24,796 nt of DNA from Ophiothrix spiculata (GCA_000969725.1 JXSR01S022325.1); one strand, 5' to 3'. Positions 1-9,603 are shown, counted from the first letter of the stretch. Made by a program: numbers and translations. The notes: generated by a model from the sequence alone, not told the origin.

Positions 1-155
1 ACACTGCTAAATATTACGTTTTACATCAAAAATATTGAGTTTTCATATTTTACATGTTTGAAGAAAAAAAAAATAAACTAAAATCGCGACCCTAATTTTT
101 GGCATTTTTAGGGTCGGTCGCGGAGGGCAAACAAACATTTTTTTTTGGCCTTATC
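1..155. repeat. Interspersed repeat copy A, inverted partner of 22300-22452
   Basis: The reverse complement of this segment matches 22300-22452 almost throughout: the GATAAGGC edge, a stretch reading GTTTGTTTGCCCTCCGC, the CCTAAAAATGCCAAAAATT block, the TTCAAACATGTAAAATAT block and the final TTTAGCAGTGT. Similarity stops abruptly at GATAAGGC on both copies, so that is a real element boundary. The other boundary here is cut by the window edge. No coding capacity is seen. Family unknown. Confidence 0.85.
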
Positions 156-246
156 GGAGCCAGCAGTTTTCAAACTGTATAAAGGAAGGGAGAAATATGC
201 ATCGCACACTAGAACATTAATAGCAATTTGACAAATCGCAAACAGA

Positions 247-355
247 CCAGGATTTTGTTTTATTAGAAAAAAATCCTGGCCGCTACAAGGACTCAAATCC
301 CGGACCTCTGCCTGCTTGGCGAGCAGTCTACCAGTTTTAATAACCAGGTAGCGTG
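247..355 (-). repeat. tRNA-derived SINE head (degenerate) with adjoining hairpin
   Basis: Read on the minus strand, the sequence has a box-B-like GGATTTGAGTCC (289-300). Upstream is a box-A-like region with an arm reading CTGCTCGCCAAGCAG, spaced as in a tRNA. Just beyond the box B side, CCAGGATTT (247-255) and AAATCCTGG (271-279) form a 9-bp hairpin. A functional tRNA is unlikely because the cloverleaf is incomplete. Pol III-derived SINE relic is the best reading; family not recognised. Confidence 0.5.
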
Positions 356-454
356 GCAGAAGGTATCGGTACAACACAAACACATAAACAGTATACGAGA
401 CATCCCATAGTTCAGGAGCATTCCTGCTGCGACCATCTATCTAATATACTATAT

Positions 455-572
455 ATATCTTAAGTAGGGAGATAGACGAACTGAACATAGGTACAAAGAT
501 ATAAAGCTATAACGTTATAGCTTTATATCCTTGTACCTTTGTTTAGTTCTTGTATCTCCCAACTTAAGATAT
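455..572. repeat. Near-perfect 118-bp palindrome (foldback element)
   Basis: Arms 455-513 and 514-572 are reverse complements with few mismatches and no loop; the centre is AAC|GTT. Matching blocks include ATATCTTAAG, GGGAGATA, GGTACAAAGATATAAAGC and TATAAC. No target-site duplication was identified. Probably a small foldback MITE. Confidence 0.85.
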
Positions 573-675
573 TTCAAACTGTTGGTCACAATCCTTGGGG
601 AGGGGAGTTTTAGGGTGTTATATATTATGGTCATGTACTTGACAGAATATGCAAAAATACTTACAAAAATGTTAA

Positions 676-933
676 TTTGGGATCAACAATGGGGCAAGCT
701 CCACAAAAACTTGGAATTTACTTATCAGGAATCTAGATGGATGTGCATCCCAGGAATATATATGGGTGTGCATCCCAGGAATATATATGGATGTACATCC
801 CAGGAATCTACATGGATGTCCTTCCCAGGAATCTAGATGGATATACATCCCAGGAATCTAGATGGATGTACATCCAAGGAATCTACATGGTTGTACTTCC
901 CAAGCTGCTGTGAAGCTTGCCCCATTGTCCCAG
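676..933. mobile_element. TTAA-flanked MITE-like element carrying a minisatellite
   Basis: The left end (TTTGGGATCAACAATGGGGC then AAGCTCCACA) is the imperfect inverted complement of the right end (TGTGAAGCTTGCCCCATTG then TCCCAG). TTAA lies immediately outside both ends (672-675 and 934-937), as expected for piggyBac- or Kolobok-type target duplication. The interior is the 25-bp minisatellite listed separately. No open frame resembles a transposase. Confidence 0.7.
726..900. repeat. Minisatellite, 7 units of exactly 25 bp
   Basis: Unit starts fall at 726, 751, 776, 801, 826, 851 and 876. The consensus runs CAGGAATCTAGATGG then ATGTACATCC, with substitutions such as ATATATATGG in units 2 and 3. 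All units keep the same length. It fills the centre of the TTAA-flanked element, so it was probably carried or expanded inside that element. Confidence 0.95.
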
Positions 934-945
934 TTAAGGAGAGAT

Positions 946-1485
946 TAGCTGAAATGGGGTTGCAACAAAAAAGAACTTTTAATTTTTTTTTTATACTTGT
1001 TGTTATCCAACATAATGTGGTTAATTTTGTTTTCAAATTTTCTTGTTATATACTCTGGGTAAGTCAGAGAAGAAGAATTGTTTACTTGTCCATAAATACA
1101 TTTTAAAAGTTTGGTCATACACAGCAAAATTAAAATTTGAACATTTTGCCCTCGGCAAATTCCTCGGTTAAGTACTCACCAGGGGAGAACTTGCAAAGTA
1201 GGACTTTGTCTTTCAAAATTAATTTTTTAAATCTTATGAATGCAACAGATTGAAAAAAAGCATCCCTTTTCAGGATTTTACAAAAATAGAATTAATTTTT
1301 GTATAGTAAATAGGAAAAAGAATATGCGTCTGGTTTCAAATTTATGTTTGGTCTAACGTGGTCAAACGAACAACTTTCTTTTTCGCCTAACCTGTATCAA
1401 CTTTGATCCTTGATGTGATTTGTAACCATGTCCATTCGATCAGCTTTTTAAAATTGTCCATCTATATGATTTTTTTCTTTCACAG
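946..1485. other. Upstream intron sequence, no feature recognised
   Basis: AT-rich unique-looking sequence ending in the pyrimidine tract and AG that precede the COPA exon. No conserved exon, tRNA or clear inverted-repeat element was seen. It is intronic if the COPA assignment is right, because the exon starts at an acceptor. Confidence 0.5.
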
Positions 1486-1598
1486 ACACGAAAGATTCTG
1501 CAAGCTTGCGAGAAGAATTTATCAGATACGCACAAATTGAACTATGATGAACACAACCCATTTGATATTTGTGGGGCTTCATACAATCCTATCTACAG
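1486..1598 (+). CDS. COPA: COPA internal exon: coatomer subunit alpha, C-terminal domain
   Basis: Alpha-COP is the largest subunit of the COPI coat, which carries cargo in Golgi-to-ER and intra-Golgi transport. Its C-terminal domain binds epsilon-COP. This exon has 37 complete codons starting in phase 0, plus AG as the first two bases of a split Arg codon. It reads [11 protein letters not shown], then [13 protein letters not shown], then [13 protein letters not shown]. The [18 protein letters not shown] signature is characteristic of the alpha-COP C-terminus, a few dozen residues before the protein end (family knowledge). Splice signals are good: a T-rich tract ending TTTCACAG before 1486 and a donor CTACAG|GTAGGT after 1598. 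The reading frame is intact, with no stop and no frameshift. The rest of the roughly 1,200-residue protein is not visible here, so this is a partial gene. A processed copy is excluded by the splice sites. Whether the locus is functional cannot be told from one exon. Confidence 0.95.
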
Positions 1599-1684
1599 GT
1601 AGGTCTAGAACTCTCTTTCAATCTCTCGTTTGGGTTGGTGCTTTTTGAATGCATATTTAAACATTTTTACAATCATGAGGAAAA

Positions 1685-2112
1685 TACCACGTGTATCAAA
1701 AAAATCTAGCACGGATTAAAACTGATCTTGACCTTGATAAAAGCACCAAATCATAAATTTCTTGTTATTGTAGTAAAGCAGATTTAATAAGCTTTCAAAT
1801 GCAGAAAAAATAAAAAAGATATGACCAATTTTGTAAGTACGTATCTTTTTCTTCCATTCCAATGGGATTTACACAGTTAAGCAAGATATTACATATCACA
1901 ATTAAGGGTTATGGCTTTATGATCTGAAAGAGACATACTCACAAAAATGGTCATATCTTTTTTATTTTTCATCCGATTTCTATCATTTTTTCTGCATTTG
2001 AAAGCTTATTAAATCTGCTTTACTACAATAACAAGAAATGTATGAATCAGTGCTTTTATAAAGGTCAAAATCAATTTTAATCCGTCCACAATTTTTGTTG
2101 ATACACGTGGTA
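1685..2112. mobile_element. Long-arm foldback element just downstream of the COPA exon
   Basis: Left arm 1685-1834 and right arm about 1938-2112 are inverted copies. The outer ends TACCACGTGTATCA and TGATACACGTGGTA match exactly. A long inner block around TTATTGTAGTAAAGCAGAT and AAGCTTTCAAATGCAGAAAA is also near-identical. The spacer is about 100 bp. The right arm carries a short extra segment around ATCCGATTTC. No coding capacity. It lies in the intron following the COPA exon. Confidence 0.9.
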
Positions 2113-2300
2113 CATACATTAAATATTTGAATCAAAAGAAACATATATGAGTCACAAAATGAGAGACAATATGGATTGGAAATGAATGAAAGAAAAGTGT
2201 CTGGAGGTGTGTTTGAGAATTTAGAGTGATGTAGATTTGAGACTATTGTCCCTTTGCCTGGAGAGACAACACTGGTCCTCAACTGTATTTAGAGGTCTTC
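2113..2300. other. Inter-element sequence, nothing recognised
   Basis: A short AT-rich stretch between two transposon-like elements. The remaining C-terminal COPA exon was looked for here and not seen. Confidence 0.4.
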
Positions 2301-2308
2301 TTCTTAAG

Positions 2309-3232
2309 GGGGGTACAGTGGTCAACAGTCCGATTTTCAACGTCGATTTTCAACCATTTCCGCAATACCAGCCCATATGGATGATATACCACCACGAAGC
2401 CCATGACTCAAAGTTTTGGAAAATGGTTGTTGTTTAAGTGTGGTTGCCATGGTAACCAGGCTAGGCCTCTGATTGGCCAAACACGGGAACAAACGTAACT
2501 CAAAAACCAATTGTTGCAGTACTTTCAAACTTGGGAGGGTGGTAATAAGAACAATACGGTTCATGGTTCTGTAGCTCTTTATTAGCTTAACATCTGTGCA
2601 AAATTTCATGACTGTACCATGTTTCGTTTATGAGTTACGCTTGTTCCCGTTTGGCAAGTTTGCACATTTTCCTATTTTGAGATATTAACGAAAACATTTT
2701 TGAAATTCTAAAATTTGGTAAAACTGAAAAAATTGATACTTTCATTAATTGTGGTTATTGTATTATTAAAGATAATTAATTTACAAACAATTTGAGCCCA
2801 TTTTGGTTAAAATCGGATAAAAAATAGCGGTTTTACAGATTTTTCAAAATTAGCAGTGTTAAATATAGCAGGTTGAGGTAAAATAAAGAAATATATAAGA
2901 ATTGCGATCAACCATGAAATTTTGATGATGTTTAACGTATTATCTTGATGGAATAATCAACTTATTTCAAAAAACATGTTAATAATTTGCAGAAACTAAT
3001 TTAAACAGAAAATGCTAAAAATCACAAGCTGGATGTTTTTGCCATACAAATGTATAGGAAAATCATCGAACTATTTGTGACATCCGAACTTAAAACGATC
3101 ATAACCACAAGTCCATTTGAACTCAAATAAAAAGCATTTGAAAGCAAAAAACAGTTTTATGTAATGCATTTATCTCAGTTTTGCTGTAAGAGCAACATTT
3201 TGAAATCTGTGACCACTGTACCCCCCCCCCCC
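2309..3232. mobile_element. 924-bp TIR element with exact 8-bp target-site duplication
   Basis: TIRs are GGGGGTACAGTGGTCA (2309-2324) and TGACCACTGTACCCCC, the latter extended to 12 Cs. TTCTTAAG flanks both ends (2301-2308 and 3233-3240); including the adjacent C the identity is 9 bp. The 8-9-bp duplication and GG-starting ends fit Merlin-like elements, while 8 bp also fits hAT or P. No transposase frame is present, so it is non-autonomous. An internal inverted repeat pairs about 2475-2505 with 2627-2660 (shared block AAACGGGAACAA-CGTAACTCA). Confidence 0.85.
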
Positions 3233-3426
3233 TTCTTAAGAATTGGGCTCTTGTGTTAAAAATCTGGTTCCTTTTACAATCTTATCAGCCGGTTTGAGTC
3301 AAAGAAAATAAGGATGATGCAATTTGTATGGTGTGGTTGAATTCAACCCGATGACGAGTTGCTCAGTATCTGGAGACAGTAGCTTGATACCATGCTAATC
3401 ATCCTGGCTAGATTATGGTGTTAAGT

Positions 3427-3648
3427 AAGGGCGTGTTCACACATAAAAGTCATAATAGTCTGGAGCAAGACAACTTACCAGTTATGTTCACACTGGGACA
3501 TGACTTGCACGTTAAAACTAGTTGTGCGTCACTTTTGGTCACGAGCGAGACACTTTCTATAATTGCTTTCACACTAGAAATTTGGTCAGGAGTGGCTCAC
3601 AAGTGAGAATATAGTCATGACTAAATTCTTCTGTGTGAACATGCCCTT
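3427..3648. mobile_element. Small TIR MITE (AAGGGCGTGTTCACAC ends)
   Basis: Left end AAGGGCGTGTTCACACA and right end TGTGTGAACATGCCCTT are inverted with one mismatch. Weaker inner pairing is seen between AGTCATAATAGT and ATATAGTCATGACT. The short TTCACAC motif recurs inside. No clear target duplication. Non-coding. Confidence 0.75.
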
Positions 3649-4205
3649 CGTCTTTCTTGGTGGCACATGCCAAGTTTTGTAGAAATGAGTTGGCTGTAGT
3701 TGGAAGGTTATATGAAGAGAAAAGCACTGAAACTCAAGGTATATATTATTCATGTTTTCATTTTCTTGGCATATACATATTTTTAGCTTTTTATAGACCA
3801 CAACTGTTTGAAGCAGACATTAATTCATATTCTGTGTTGCATTAAAATCAACATATACCAAAAAATCCTATTGGATGCAAGGCATGATTGGAAGGTCCTA
3901 ATACCTTCATTGTAACTGAAGAAATAATTAAAGGAGCCCTGTCCGATCGGGTCAGCATTTTTTTCGAAATTTCTGAGACTTTGGTACAAACATATTCCTC
4001 ATATTTTTTCATATGTGAAATTTTACGGCTGAAACTTGTCACGTTTCTTAGACATTTAAGTGAAAATGTGTTCAAAATAAGTGATTTATGGTAACCGTTG
4101 TTCTGATTTGACTTTTGACTTGATTTGAAATTGAAGCATCTTAAGTGGTGATCTTTCATTTGACAGTGAAAACTAAAATTTGAAAAATCGGACTATGTAC
4201 CTTAA

Positions 4206-4472
4206 ATCTAATACTGGACTCACCATTACAACTTTAATGGTGTTGCGACTTGATCGCCGGGTCTTCTTCAGACTGCAGAGATGTGACGGATGGATTGGTC
4301 ATGTGATAATCGGCGAGGAATTTATTTCACAATCAGATCCCGTGCATGAGAGAGTACAAAATGGAGGCTCCCTATCTTGTTGAGTGATGGGTCTTCTACA
4401 AATTCCCAGATAGCTTCTCTTTCGATCGGGTCTCAACGTCACTAAAGTTGTAATGGTGAATCCAGTTTTACA
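4206..4472. mobile_element. TTAA-flanked MITE with about 50-bp TIRs
   Basis: The left arm ACTGGACTCACCATTACAAC then TTTAATGG mirrors the right arm AAAGTTGTAATGGTGAATCC then AGT. Pairing continues inward to GATCGCCGGGTC / GATCGGGTCTC. TTAA flanks both ends (4202-4205 and 4473-4476), suggesting a piggyBac- or Kolobok-type duplication, although the outermost bases of the TIRs are diverged. No open frame of note. Confidence 0.75.
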
Positions 4473-4689
4473 TTAATTATTTCTTCTGTTGTATACCTAC
4501 TGGATGAATGACAATATTCACAAATATCTCCATTTTAACTTATTTAGTTGACATTTCCACTTAAAGTGTTCACTCTTCTATGGAGATATTTTATTTATTT
4601 ATAACATACGGCAGAGAGCCAGGCTAATCCCAATAGTGCAAACGCATTAAATTCAAGAGACACCTCCATGATGAGAAAGACAGAAAATT

Positions 4690-4872
4690 GGAAAGAATTT
4701 TCGATTTTAGATGCAGGAGGAAACCGAAGTGCTGGGAGAAAACCTGCGAGGACGAGTATGGATCGACAACCAAATTCACGTACAACCTAGGTCCAACCTG
4801 GAATTGAACCCGGGTCGCATTGGTGAAAAGCGAGGAAAGAAACACTGCGCCAACCCGTCCTCCCCTAACCTG
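4690..4872 (-). repeat. tRNA-derived SINE with conserved metazoan-type body
   Basis: On the minus strand, box A is TGGCGCAGTG (4843-4852) and box B is GGTTCAATTCC (4800-4810), with tRNA-like spacing. Downstream on that strand is a body with TCGCAGGTTTTCTCCCAGC and TTCGGTTTCCTCCTGCAT. It resembles the GGTTTTCTCCGGGTACTCC type of segment common in SINEs and other repeats of aquatic animals (recollection, not a search). Ends are approximate and no target duplication was identified. Confidence 0.75.
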
Positions 4873-5107
4873 TCCTCCATCTAACCCATATCCTTGTGTC
4901 AGCATTCCCAATAATTCATCTTGGACAGCTCACATTGATTAATTATATCACTTCCTTATAATTAGAAAACCTTGGTGTATCAGGAGAAATCTATTAGCCT
5001 GTAACCAAGCCAAGGCACAATTCAAAAAGTATGTCTACCTATTTTTTTCCTGTCCCCAAGTTATGATGCCATGCTTGTACCTGCCTGAGCTTTAAAAATT
5101 GAACTTT

Positions 5108-5299
5108 AGGGGATAGTATTTATAGTTATCGAAAACATATTAAAAATAAAAGAATATCTAAGTATTTTGATGTATAGGGTTTGAAATTGACAATGACATT
5201 TTGCATGCTGTCATTATTACCGCTAATACTTCAAATGATTCAAAAATTTCAAAATACTTAGGGAAATGTTTGTGCTAAATTTGGTGCATTCGCTGCTAG
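5108..5299 (+). repeat. Diverged partial copy of the 12664-13164 MITE
   Basis: Direct-orientation similarity to 12983-13160. Shared blocks include AGAATATCTAA-TATTTTGAT, TTGACAATGA, TTGCATGCTGTCATTATTAC and CTAATAC-TCAA-TGAT-CAAAAAT. The terminal inverted repeats seen in the other copy are not recognisable here, so this looks like an old 3' part. Confidence 0.85.
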
Positions 5300-5350
5300 T
5301 TGAGAAACACTGTACTGCTTTAATAGGAAACTCTCAGTTTACCAATAATG

Positions 5351-5767
5351 CACTTGTCAGTTGTTTACCCAGCCCCTGGATACTCAGGGAGTTTCAATGT
5401 ACCGCCAAAACATTGGATATTTATACCGCGGGCACATAAGAAAATATCACAAGCACAAAAATTATGAGCGCTTAAATGTTGGCGTTTATAGTAAATGGGG
5501 CAAGGGATTTGTGTTGCGCTGACCTACTGTCGGCGGGGAACATACATGTTACAGCAGTGGCTTTGTATAATCATTTGGGCCTGGGAATTGAGTGAAGCTC
5601 TAGACGGGGATATGTTTTGTGATATTTTGGGCCTGAATTTTGTCAGGAATTTGGCATTTGAAAATGCCCTTTCAATGGGGCATTTGTCAGCTTAAGCGGG
5701 AACAAATTTGACCCGAGTTCCCTGTTGGTGCCCAGGTACCCAGGAGCAAGAGAAAATCTGACAAGTG
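5351..5767. mobile_element. Putative TIR element (CACTTGTCAG ends)
   Basis: CACTTGTCAG (5351-5360) and CTGACAAGTG (5758-5767) are exact inverted ends, followed inward by weak GC-rich complementarity. AATAAT occurs next to both ends, one base off at the left, which is suggestive but not a clean duplication. The interior is comparatively GC-rich and non-coding. Confidence 0.5.
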
Positions 5768-6886
5768 AATAATTAGAGCCACCAAATAATCTCAAAGAGG
5801 TGATCTGCTTTCAACACTGTTGGCAAGGGGCAGCCTTCAGTGAATGGCTCATGTGAGTCATCAGTGGGAAGTGATGGCCCACATGTCTTTATAATAATAT
5901 TTGTCCTGAAGAAGTCAGAGCTACTCCTGACGAAAGCCTGACATTTCAAAACTTGTCCAACGGCGAACCCGTTAAAATCTACCAATTGAATAATTGGTCT
6001 TTGAAACTTACATGATTGGAAGTTCATATTCCTGACATATGTTTTTGTCATTGTAAAATGTATACAGTGATAAGAGTGCAATTACAACATTTCAACAGCT
6101 GCTCACTGCATTTATAACTTATAACAAAATGGCACGTAGGCCAGTTTTAAAGGTTGATGGCCCAATTTGCTCAAAATGTTAACATACAATTTCAAAGTTA
6201 CAAATTTTTTGTCATATCTTTAGTGCAACACATTTTCAGACATTTGCAAATACCATCTATGACTAATTTAAGCTCATACCCAAAAAACTGACGACATTTT
6301 ATCTCCTACACTCATCAATTCTTCATCTAATTAAAAAAAATAATAATCATGAATCAATGTATCATGTTATTCAATTATAGTCAATCCTTTGTAACATCCA
6401 CTTGCCAAACAGATCACATGAGAGCAATTAATTCAGGAATCAACGTGCCTGGGCAGCAGTAATCTAATCTAATAATAATACAGCCTTCCTCCATATGGCC
6501 TCGTACTTTATTCTGCCCGTCATTGTAATACTTGGATAGATTAAAACATGTGATTAGTAAAGCTGACAGATTTTTTAAGTAAAAATATCCAGAATATTAA
6601 CCAAAAACGACAAATTTATTTACATCGGGTGGAAGTTGTTTACTCCCACGTGCTTTTTGTTGTTGTAAATATTCTATTTTGGTGTTTTTGTGTGTTGAAA
6701 CAAAATTATTTGTCATTTGGGTGATTATGGATGTCTTTGATATATGCAGTCCGGTTTTTGTTCGCCACTTTGTGTTAATTGAATTATGAAAAATAATTCG
6801 ATATGAAAAATTCCAGATATGCAGGGTTATTTTTAGAACACTGGATAACATCGGTGACATGATAGTTATTGTTGTTGTTATTATGA
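5768..6886. other. Mostly unassigned stretch with a retroelement-like hairpin cluster
   Basis: Apart from the hammerhead-like motif (5906-5935) and two following hairpins (AACGG...CCGTT at about 5958-5972, and ACCAATT-GAAT-AATTGGT at about 5980-5997), I recognise nothing. The clustered hairpins resemble retroelement 3' ends. No coding exon seen. Confidence 0.4.
5906..5935 (+). other. Hammerhead-ribozyme-like core motif (possible retroelement relic)
   Basis: CTGAAGA (5906-5912) fits the CUGANGA box. GTCAG (5914-5918) and CTGAC (5927-5931) form a 5-bp stem II, followed at once by GAAA (5932-5935). This is two of the three hammerhead core elements in correct order. Stem I, stem III and the cleavage triplet are not convincing, so activity is doubtful. 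Such motifs are known in Penelope-like elements, and similar CCTGA-GAAG...CGAAA strings occur at the ends of other retroelements. Confidence 0.3.
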
Positions 6887-7194
6887 CAGGGTTCCCGCGG
6901 GTTGTGGAAAACCTGTAAAAGTCATGGAATTTAATATTCCTATTCCAGGCCTGGAAAAGTCTTGAAATTTGATAAAAACGGTCAAAAGTCATGGAAAGGT
7001 CATGAAATTTTATTTTTCAGAGAAGAAAAAAAATAATCATAACGACAGTAGCTGTCTGGTTAAAAATTATGGTACGTGACAGATGAACAAGCCTTGATGC
7101 ACAACCCTGTTGTCTGAAAAAGGTCCTGGATTTTTCGTAATTTGGTCATGGAAAAGTCATGGTTTTTAATTGTGCAGAAGGTGCAGGAACCCTT
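6887..7194. mobile_element. hAT-type MITE (CAGGGTTCC ends)
   Basis: Starts CAGGGTTCCCGCGGG and ends GGAACCCTT, with one terminal mismatch. The interior has repeated TCATGGAAA / CATGGAATTT motifs on one strand, as in widespread hAT MITEs of animals. The flanking 8-mers do not match well, so the copy is old. No transposase. Confidence 0.75.
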
Positions 7195-7399
7195 TAATGA
7201 ATTGCTGTTGTTATACTGTTGTTGATGATGATGATGGTTTTGTTGTTTTGTGATACCTCCATTGTCACTGTCGTTTTGTTATTTAGTTAATTTGTGGTTT
7301 AAAAACATGAAGTCATCATCAACAAAGATTATTGTAGTTACAAAAGGGTGAAGTCAAAAGAAGTCCAAATACGTCATACGAAAAGAGGCGTGGTTTTCA

Positions 7400-7475
7400 C
7401 GAGGATTTGAACCACGGATCTCTCACACTACAGACCAGCATGACCAGGCGTACCATTAGAAAGTCACCATGGAGT
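7400..7475 (-). repeat. tRNA-derived SINE head or tRNA pseudogene
   Basis: Minus-strand box B GTGGTTCAAATCC (core GGTTCAAATCC, 7403-7413) lies downstream of a box-A-like segment around CATGGTGACTTTCTAATGG (approximate). The arms do not fold into a complete cloverleaf, so a functional tRNA is unlikely. Confidence 0.5.
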
Positions 7476-7646
7476 CCCTGCCCGGGCAGCGATTTGGTGG
7501 TCCCCATATGTAACCCACATGCATCTATGACATATTCAGACTTACAAATTTTTATGATGTTAGCTTTGAGCTTTAGTGATTTCTCATTTGATTAGTGTTA
7601 ATGTACGAGGTGATGAGATTTGGTGATGTGGATGACCTAATTCTTT

Positions 7647-8157
7647 CAGGGATGAAAATTTTCAGGAAATTTCCTGAATTCAGGAAATTTTACTGAAAAT
7701 GTTTTGTTTTCAGGATATATTGTCCTATTCTGTTGGACGCACTGATGTCACAGACTAGAATCCTGTCCTCTGATTGGTCAATTGAGGCTGTTCCATGTTA
7801 CTTACTCCGTAGCGTGAAACATTGCATTGGAGGTCACTGAAAAAGTTTACAAAATTTACATTTTCAGCTCAATTAATTTTTGTATCAACCCCTTTCTTTG
7901 ATATATTGTTCAAAAATATGTCTTTCATCTTTATTGTAAGTAAATATTAATGAATCGGAGCGGAAACATAAAATATTGTGGAAATAGTGGTTCACTCCAT
8001 AGACATTGCACAGTAAGTTTCACTCCAGTTACAAGGACTGAGTACGCCAAATTCGACAACTGCGTCCGACAGAATATAAAATAATAGGGAAAGAATATTT
8101 TCCAGGAATGTTTTGAGACTTTTCAGGAAATTTTGACTTCAGTGACTTTCATCTCTG
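7647..8157. mobile_element. hAT-type MITE with long TIRs (CAGGGATGAAAATTTTCAGG)
   Basis: The left end CAGGGATGAAA and the right end TTTCATCTCTG are inverted. Inward, TTTTCAGGAAATTTT recurs, and TATTCTGTTGGACGCA pairs with TGCGTCCGACAGAATA, so the arms extend about 100 bp. TTCTTT is present on both sides but not at matching offsets. No coding frame. Confidence 0.75.
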
Positions 8158-8246
8158 TTCTTTGACATGTCAGTTTCTTGAAATCCATTGCAAGCAAAAC
8201 AAACTCTTTCTTCATAGTGCTTGTTTGACTAAGAATGCTGATAGTT

Positions 8247-8293
8247 GCCCACATAGCACACATGATACGCAACGCATCATCTGTGGAGTGGGC
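8247..8293. repeat. Short imperfect hairpin
   Basis: GCCCAC...CACA-ATGAT-CG pairs with CGCATCAT-TGTG-GTGGGC around a short centre. It may be a small foldback remnant; no function inferred. Confidence 0.5.
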
Positions 8294-8406
8294 TCAGTAA
8301 AAATGCCCGATCACAGTTAATTTGTAATGCGTAAAGAAAAAGCATAGTTAAATGTAAGCCTCCACTTTTAACCAACCGTGTTTCAAGAATCTATATATAT
8401 AGGGCT

Positions 8407-8520
8407 CAATATATATAGAGCCCTACTTATGAATTTCATATACTGTTTTGTCCAAAGATATACATGTATATCTATGACCAAAACGGTGTATGTTTGGCAT
8501 ACATTGGGCTCTATATATTG
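8407..8520. repeat. 114-bp palindrome centred near 8464
   Basis: The left arm starts CAATATATATAGAGCCC and the right arm ends GGGCTCTATATATTG. The centre is GATATACATGTATATC. Intermediate CATATACTGTTTTG pairs with CAAAACGGTGTATG. A further AGGGCTC-AATATATATA-GAGCCCT hairpin overlaps the left edge. Probable foldback element. Confidence 0.8.
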
Positions 8521-9005
8521 GTGTGTGACTGCGCCTTATTAGGTATGTAATAACTTTGGTAGGTTTTTGCTTTGTTATCATTCGTTTTTGAGAGATGAAG
8601 AGGTGAAAGAAGCAAAATTGAGTGGGCCAAGATTTTCTTTGAAGACCCTGGACAATGTTGGCAACTGTAGCCTGGCTGAGCAAAAAGTAATGATTGATTT
8701 GCACATGTCTTGGCATCATATGAGCAGTCATGAAGTCACATTAGGCCTTGTTTTAAATGTTAATGTTGCCCTTAGCAGACAGACCAAACAATTTGATAAT
8801 TCAGGGTCTATTTTAATTTTTTTTGTATAGGAACTTACTGTCATGTGTATTCTCAATAGATTGTTTTTTGAAACATTTGAAATCATATCCAAAAAGCATT
8901 AGATGGTTAAAATATTTCTTTTCATGTTGTGGGCAAGTAATGACCATGCCGTAGTGTATTATAGGCTGCTGGAATATTTCTTTAGATGTAGGCTAACCCT
9001 AATTA

Positions 9006-9165
9006 CAGGGATGCCAGTTTTCAGGCAATTGCCTGAATTCAGGCCTTTCTGTTGTCAAAATTTACACTGTTTTATTCATTTTCAGCCTATTTTTGGACAT
9101 TTTTACACCATTTCCAGGCTTTTCCTTACTTCAGGCCTTTAAACGTTTTGTCACTGGCATCCCTG
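9006..9165. mobile_element. 160-bp hAT-type MITE (CAGGGATGCCAGT ends)
   Basis: Perfect TIRs CAGGGATGCCAGT (9006-9018) and ACTGGCATCCCTG, with TAATTA directly outside both ends. The interior is rich in CAGGC / GCCTG motifs, including TTCAGGCAATTGCCTGAA. TAATTA is itself palindromic, so it may be target duplication or part of the TIR. Confidence 0.85.
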
Positions 9166-9521
9166 TAATTACAAGTTTTAAAAAAAGATTACAAAAACAG
9201 AAAATCAGAAATGAATGACCATAATTGTTTTCCAACTTGAGGGCAACATAGCAATTATTATTTTCGTATTTTGCCTTTGTGCATCAATAAAGTAATTAGT
9301 ACTGATAAGGATCTTATCTCGATGATACCACTTGTATCTCAAGTGATGACATTATGTACATATTGAAAAGTTATCTCGTCCAACCACTATTGAGTCACTG
9401 GCCTCTGTCTGATTCAGAACAAAAGTAGTTATCAGTTGCAGGCCAACAACCACAAGTTTTGATGGGAATCTCTTTTTTTTTCAAACTTTTGATTAGGTTG
9501 ACCCTAAAAGATTTCTAATTG

Positions 9522-9603
9522 TATTTTATTTTATTTTATTTCATTTTATTTTATTTATTTTTTATTTATTTTTTTATTTTTATTTTTTTTTTGGGGGGGG
9601 GGG
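9522..9603 (+). repeat. ATTTT-type microsatellite followed by T-run and 11 Gs
   Basis: Repeated TATTT units degrade into T-runs, ending in eleven consecutive Gs. It is a low-complexity tract that can produce a long hydrophobic reading frame; that frame is not a gene. Confidence 0.95.

Noticed and set aside
726-900. CRISPR-like regularly spaced repeats
   Set aside because: The 25-bp units are directly tandem without unique spacers, in an animal genome; this is a minisatellite.
1599-3426. Terminal COPA exon just downstream of the recognised exon
   Set aside because: I looked for the expected Cys-containing C-terminal segment in the non-transposon stretches and did not see it in any frame with a good acceptor.
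3918-4486. Larger foldback enclosing the 4206-4472 MITE
   Set aside because: Only a 14-bp inverted match (GAAGAAATAATTAA at 3918-3931 and 4473-4486) plus vague outer similarity; not enough to define an element.
6597-6992. 131-codon minus-strand frame
   Set aside because: It overlaps the left end of the hAT-type MITE and shows no domain. Probably chance.
8567-8830. 87-codon plus-strand frame with fairly protein-like composition
   Set aside because: No recognisable domain, no splice structure and no flanking exons. The length is within chance expectation for this amount of AT-rich DNA.
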